Origin: Oppiella nova
Lineage: Eukaryota; Arthropoda; Arachnida; Sarcoptiformes; Oppiidae
DNA length: 22,623 bases
Reading direction: 5' to 3'
Assembly (NCBI GenBank): GCA_905397405.1
Contig: CAJPVJ010000588.1
Coordinates: 1-22,623, forward strand
In this document: positions 21,375 to 22,623 of the stretch, piece by piece
Position numbering within the stretch: the stretch's first letter is position 1
Layout: every line of letters begins with the position of its first letter
Program-made: the position numbers and the translations under genes
The notes under the pieces: model-generated
Told to the model about the DNA's origin: nothing
What the model saw: only the letters and a program-made list of their open reading frames with translations
Database searches by the model: none

Positions 21375-21818
21375 TGATAATCACTGGATGTGTGTATAGT
21401 GTTGGCAACGGATCCAAAGACACCACGACTTGTGTTTTGGCAGACAATCACACAATCACTGCATTTGTCTCTCATTTACCGCACATTCAATGCGTGAGGA
21501 GTCGACGCACAACACGCCTAACAATGCATACACTCGACTCATACGCGCATAACGTGACAAATAGCCGGTATTTCGTGCCCCCTATACACTCACGCAACCC
21601 ATTCACAGCTGTAGTCATAGGGAAGGGCAATGCTCTCCACACACACACACACCCATGTATTTAGCGTAACATTGTATATGAAGTGCGATAGTAGTGTTAA
21701 AAGCCATGCTTTCAGTGTGTGTTTTAAAAGTCTGTTTGAAAGTGTGGTTCAATTGATCCCTTCATTGCAAGTATTTTCAGTGATAATTGTCTGCGAATTA
21801 CGATTACCTCCGGAAGCG
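21375..21818. promoter_or_regulatory. Shared intergenic region between divergent genes
   Basis: These 444 bases separate the start codons of the MRNIP-like (minus) and RSL1D1-like (plus) genes and probably hold a bidirectional promoter plus both 5' leaders. The sequence is G+C-richer than the spacer. It contains a (CA)n run at 21638-21652 and no clear TATA box. Open frames crossing it are judged chance extensions. One is in frame with RSL1D1 from 21630. Confidence 0.55.
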
Positions 21819-22623
21819 ATGCCGTCGAAGAAGAAGCCAGTGACGAGTCGACCGCCGAAGTCATCGACCGCTAAGGACTCGCCGTATGTCTCGTACGACC
21901 AACTGATCCAATGTGTCGATGCGCTCAAGAAGTGGACCCAATTGGGTGATAACGAGCGCAAGAGTGGCGACAAAAAGCCACTGTTTGCCGACATCGAGGA
22001 CAGTGTCGTACGACTGCAGATCAACCACAAGAAGACACTGTTAAACAAATCGACGTATATTTACGGCATCTCTTTGCCCAACCATTGGCGCCACGAGTTG
22101 TCCGCCGATTACGAGACGTGTCTTATCGTCAAAGACCTCCAGAAGACGCCGTTGAGTGACAGGGATTTGGATCTAAGTCTGCGATTATCACCCATTGAGT
22201 ACAGTCATTGATACTAACGGTGTGTTTGTATTTATTGTCTGTTTTTAGCCGAAACTAAGAACCATTACCGGGAAGTGCTGTCCAAAGCGGGTGCGGATCA
22301 GTTGGTGACAGAAGTGCTTCCGATGCGAGAGTTGAGGAATGAGTACAAGTTATATGAGGCGAAGGAACGGCTGTCCAAAGCCTATCACGTGTTCCTCTGC
22401 GAGAGCCAACTCTTGCGCAACAAATTTGATTATTTGCCCACATTTTTGGGCAAAAGCTTTTGGATCACCAATCGCAAGGTGCCGTTGCCGGTGGACACGG
22501 CCTCCCCGTCCCTCAAACAGGACTTGGAGTCCCGGCTCAACCAAACGCAGCTGTATTTGTCGGGAAACGGCGACTCATCCGCCGTTACGATCGGTATTTG
22601 TCAAGAGTTTCACGTGTTTTACC
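21819..22623 (+). CDS. Ribosomal L1 domain-containing protein (RSL1D1/UTP30-like), 3' end off window
   Basis: This family acts in the nucleolus in ribosome assembly and has an L1-type RNA-binding fold. Proposed exons are 21819-22155 and 22249-22623+, with a 93-bp phase-1 intron. The donor A|GTGACA is non-consensus, but it alone rejoins KDLQKTPL to TETKNHYREVL in alignment with the family. A perfect branch site TACTAAC lies at 22212-22218, 29 bases before TTTTTAG. The first 237 residues are visible. The lysine-rich start MPSKKKPVTSRPPK suggests nucleolar targeting. CLIVKD, the YEAKERLSKAYHVFL region and LPTFLGKSFW...KVPLPV match L1-domain signatures. The frame is also open upstream to an ATG at 21630, but that part is low-complexity, so 21819 is preferred. 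The C-terminal part lies beyond the window. Confidence 0.87.

Noticed and set aside
21329-21664. 111-codon plus-strand ORF crossing the divergent intergenic region
   Set aside because: It overlaps MRNIP antisense and ends in a CA repeat read as His-Thr.
21630-21818. N-terminal extension of the RSL1D1-like protein
   Set aside because: In frame but includes His-Thr repeat sequence and lacks family similarity; the lysine-rich start at 21819 fits better.
1-22623. CRISPR array, bacterial operons or ribosome binding sites
   Set aside because: No spaced identical repeats of that type; splicing and Pol III signals show eukaryotic nuclear DNA.

Overview
The window looks like nuclear DNA from an animal, probably an arthropod; an acariform mite is a guess from overall style only. 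The evidence is spliced genes with short GT-AG introns, a eukaryotic isoleucine tRNA with internal A and B boxes and a T-run terminator, AATAAA and TATA signals, and homologues of two eukaryote-specific proteins (MRNIP and RSL1D1). About the first 19 kb is very A+T-rich and almost gene-free. The last 3.4 kb is compact and gene-rich.

Layout. At 1-1017 there is A+T-rich DNA with a perfect 128-bp-period tandem duplication. At 1018-1594 a G+C-richer island carries short upstream reading frames and a plausible but unrecognised 108-codon ORF. At 2755-4064 lies a 1310-bp non-autonomous DNA transposon with 23-bp terminal inverted repeats flanked by TA, as in Tc1/mariner/pogo-type elements. From 4065 to 15416 the sequence is mostly A+T-rich spacer with many (GA)n runs, several strong hairpins and a few G+C-richer patches with promoter-like features. 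tRNA-Ile(AAT) sits at 15417-15490, followed by more A+T-rich spacer. At 19245-20418 is a two-exon gene for an unrecognised 236-aa protein with one predicted membrane segment and a coiled-coil stretch. At 20866-21374 (minus) is a two-exon MRNIP-like zinc-ribbon gene. From 21819 to beyond the window end (plus) is an RSL1D1/UTP30-like ribosomal L1-domain gene, cut off by the window edge.

The MRNIP-like and RSL1D1-like genes are head to head across 444 bp, so they probably share a divergent promoter. The 236-aa gene and MRNIP are tail to tail. No pathway joins the genes: one family acts in DNA double-strand-break signalling, the other in nucleolar ribosome assembly.

The most unusual pattern is in the spacer. 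The near-palindrome A5-(G/C)-T5 occurs 13 times, far more than composition predicts. The first seven copies (726-8336) all have G on the plus strand and the last six (9903-18179) all have C, and no copy was seen in the gene-rich end.
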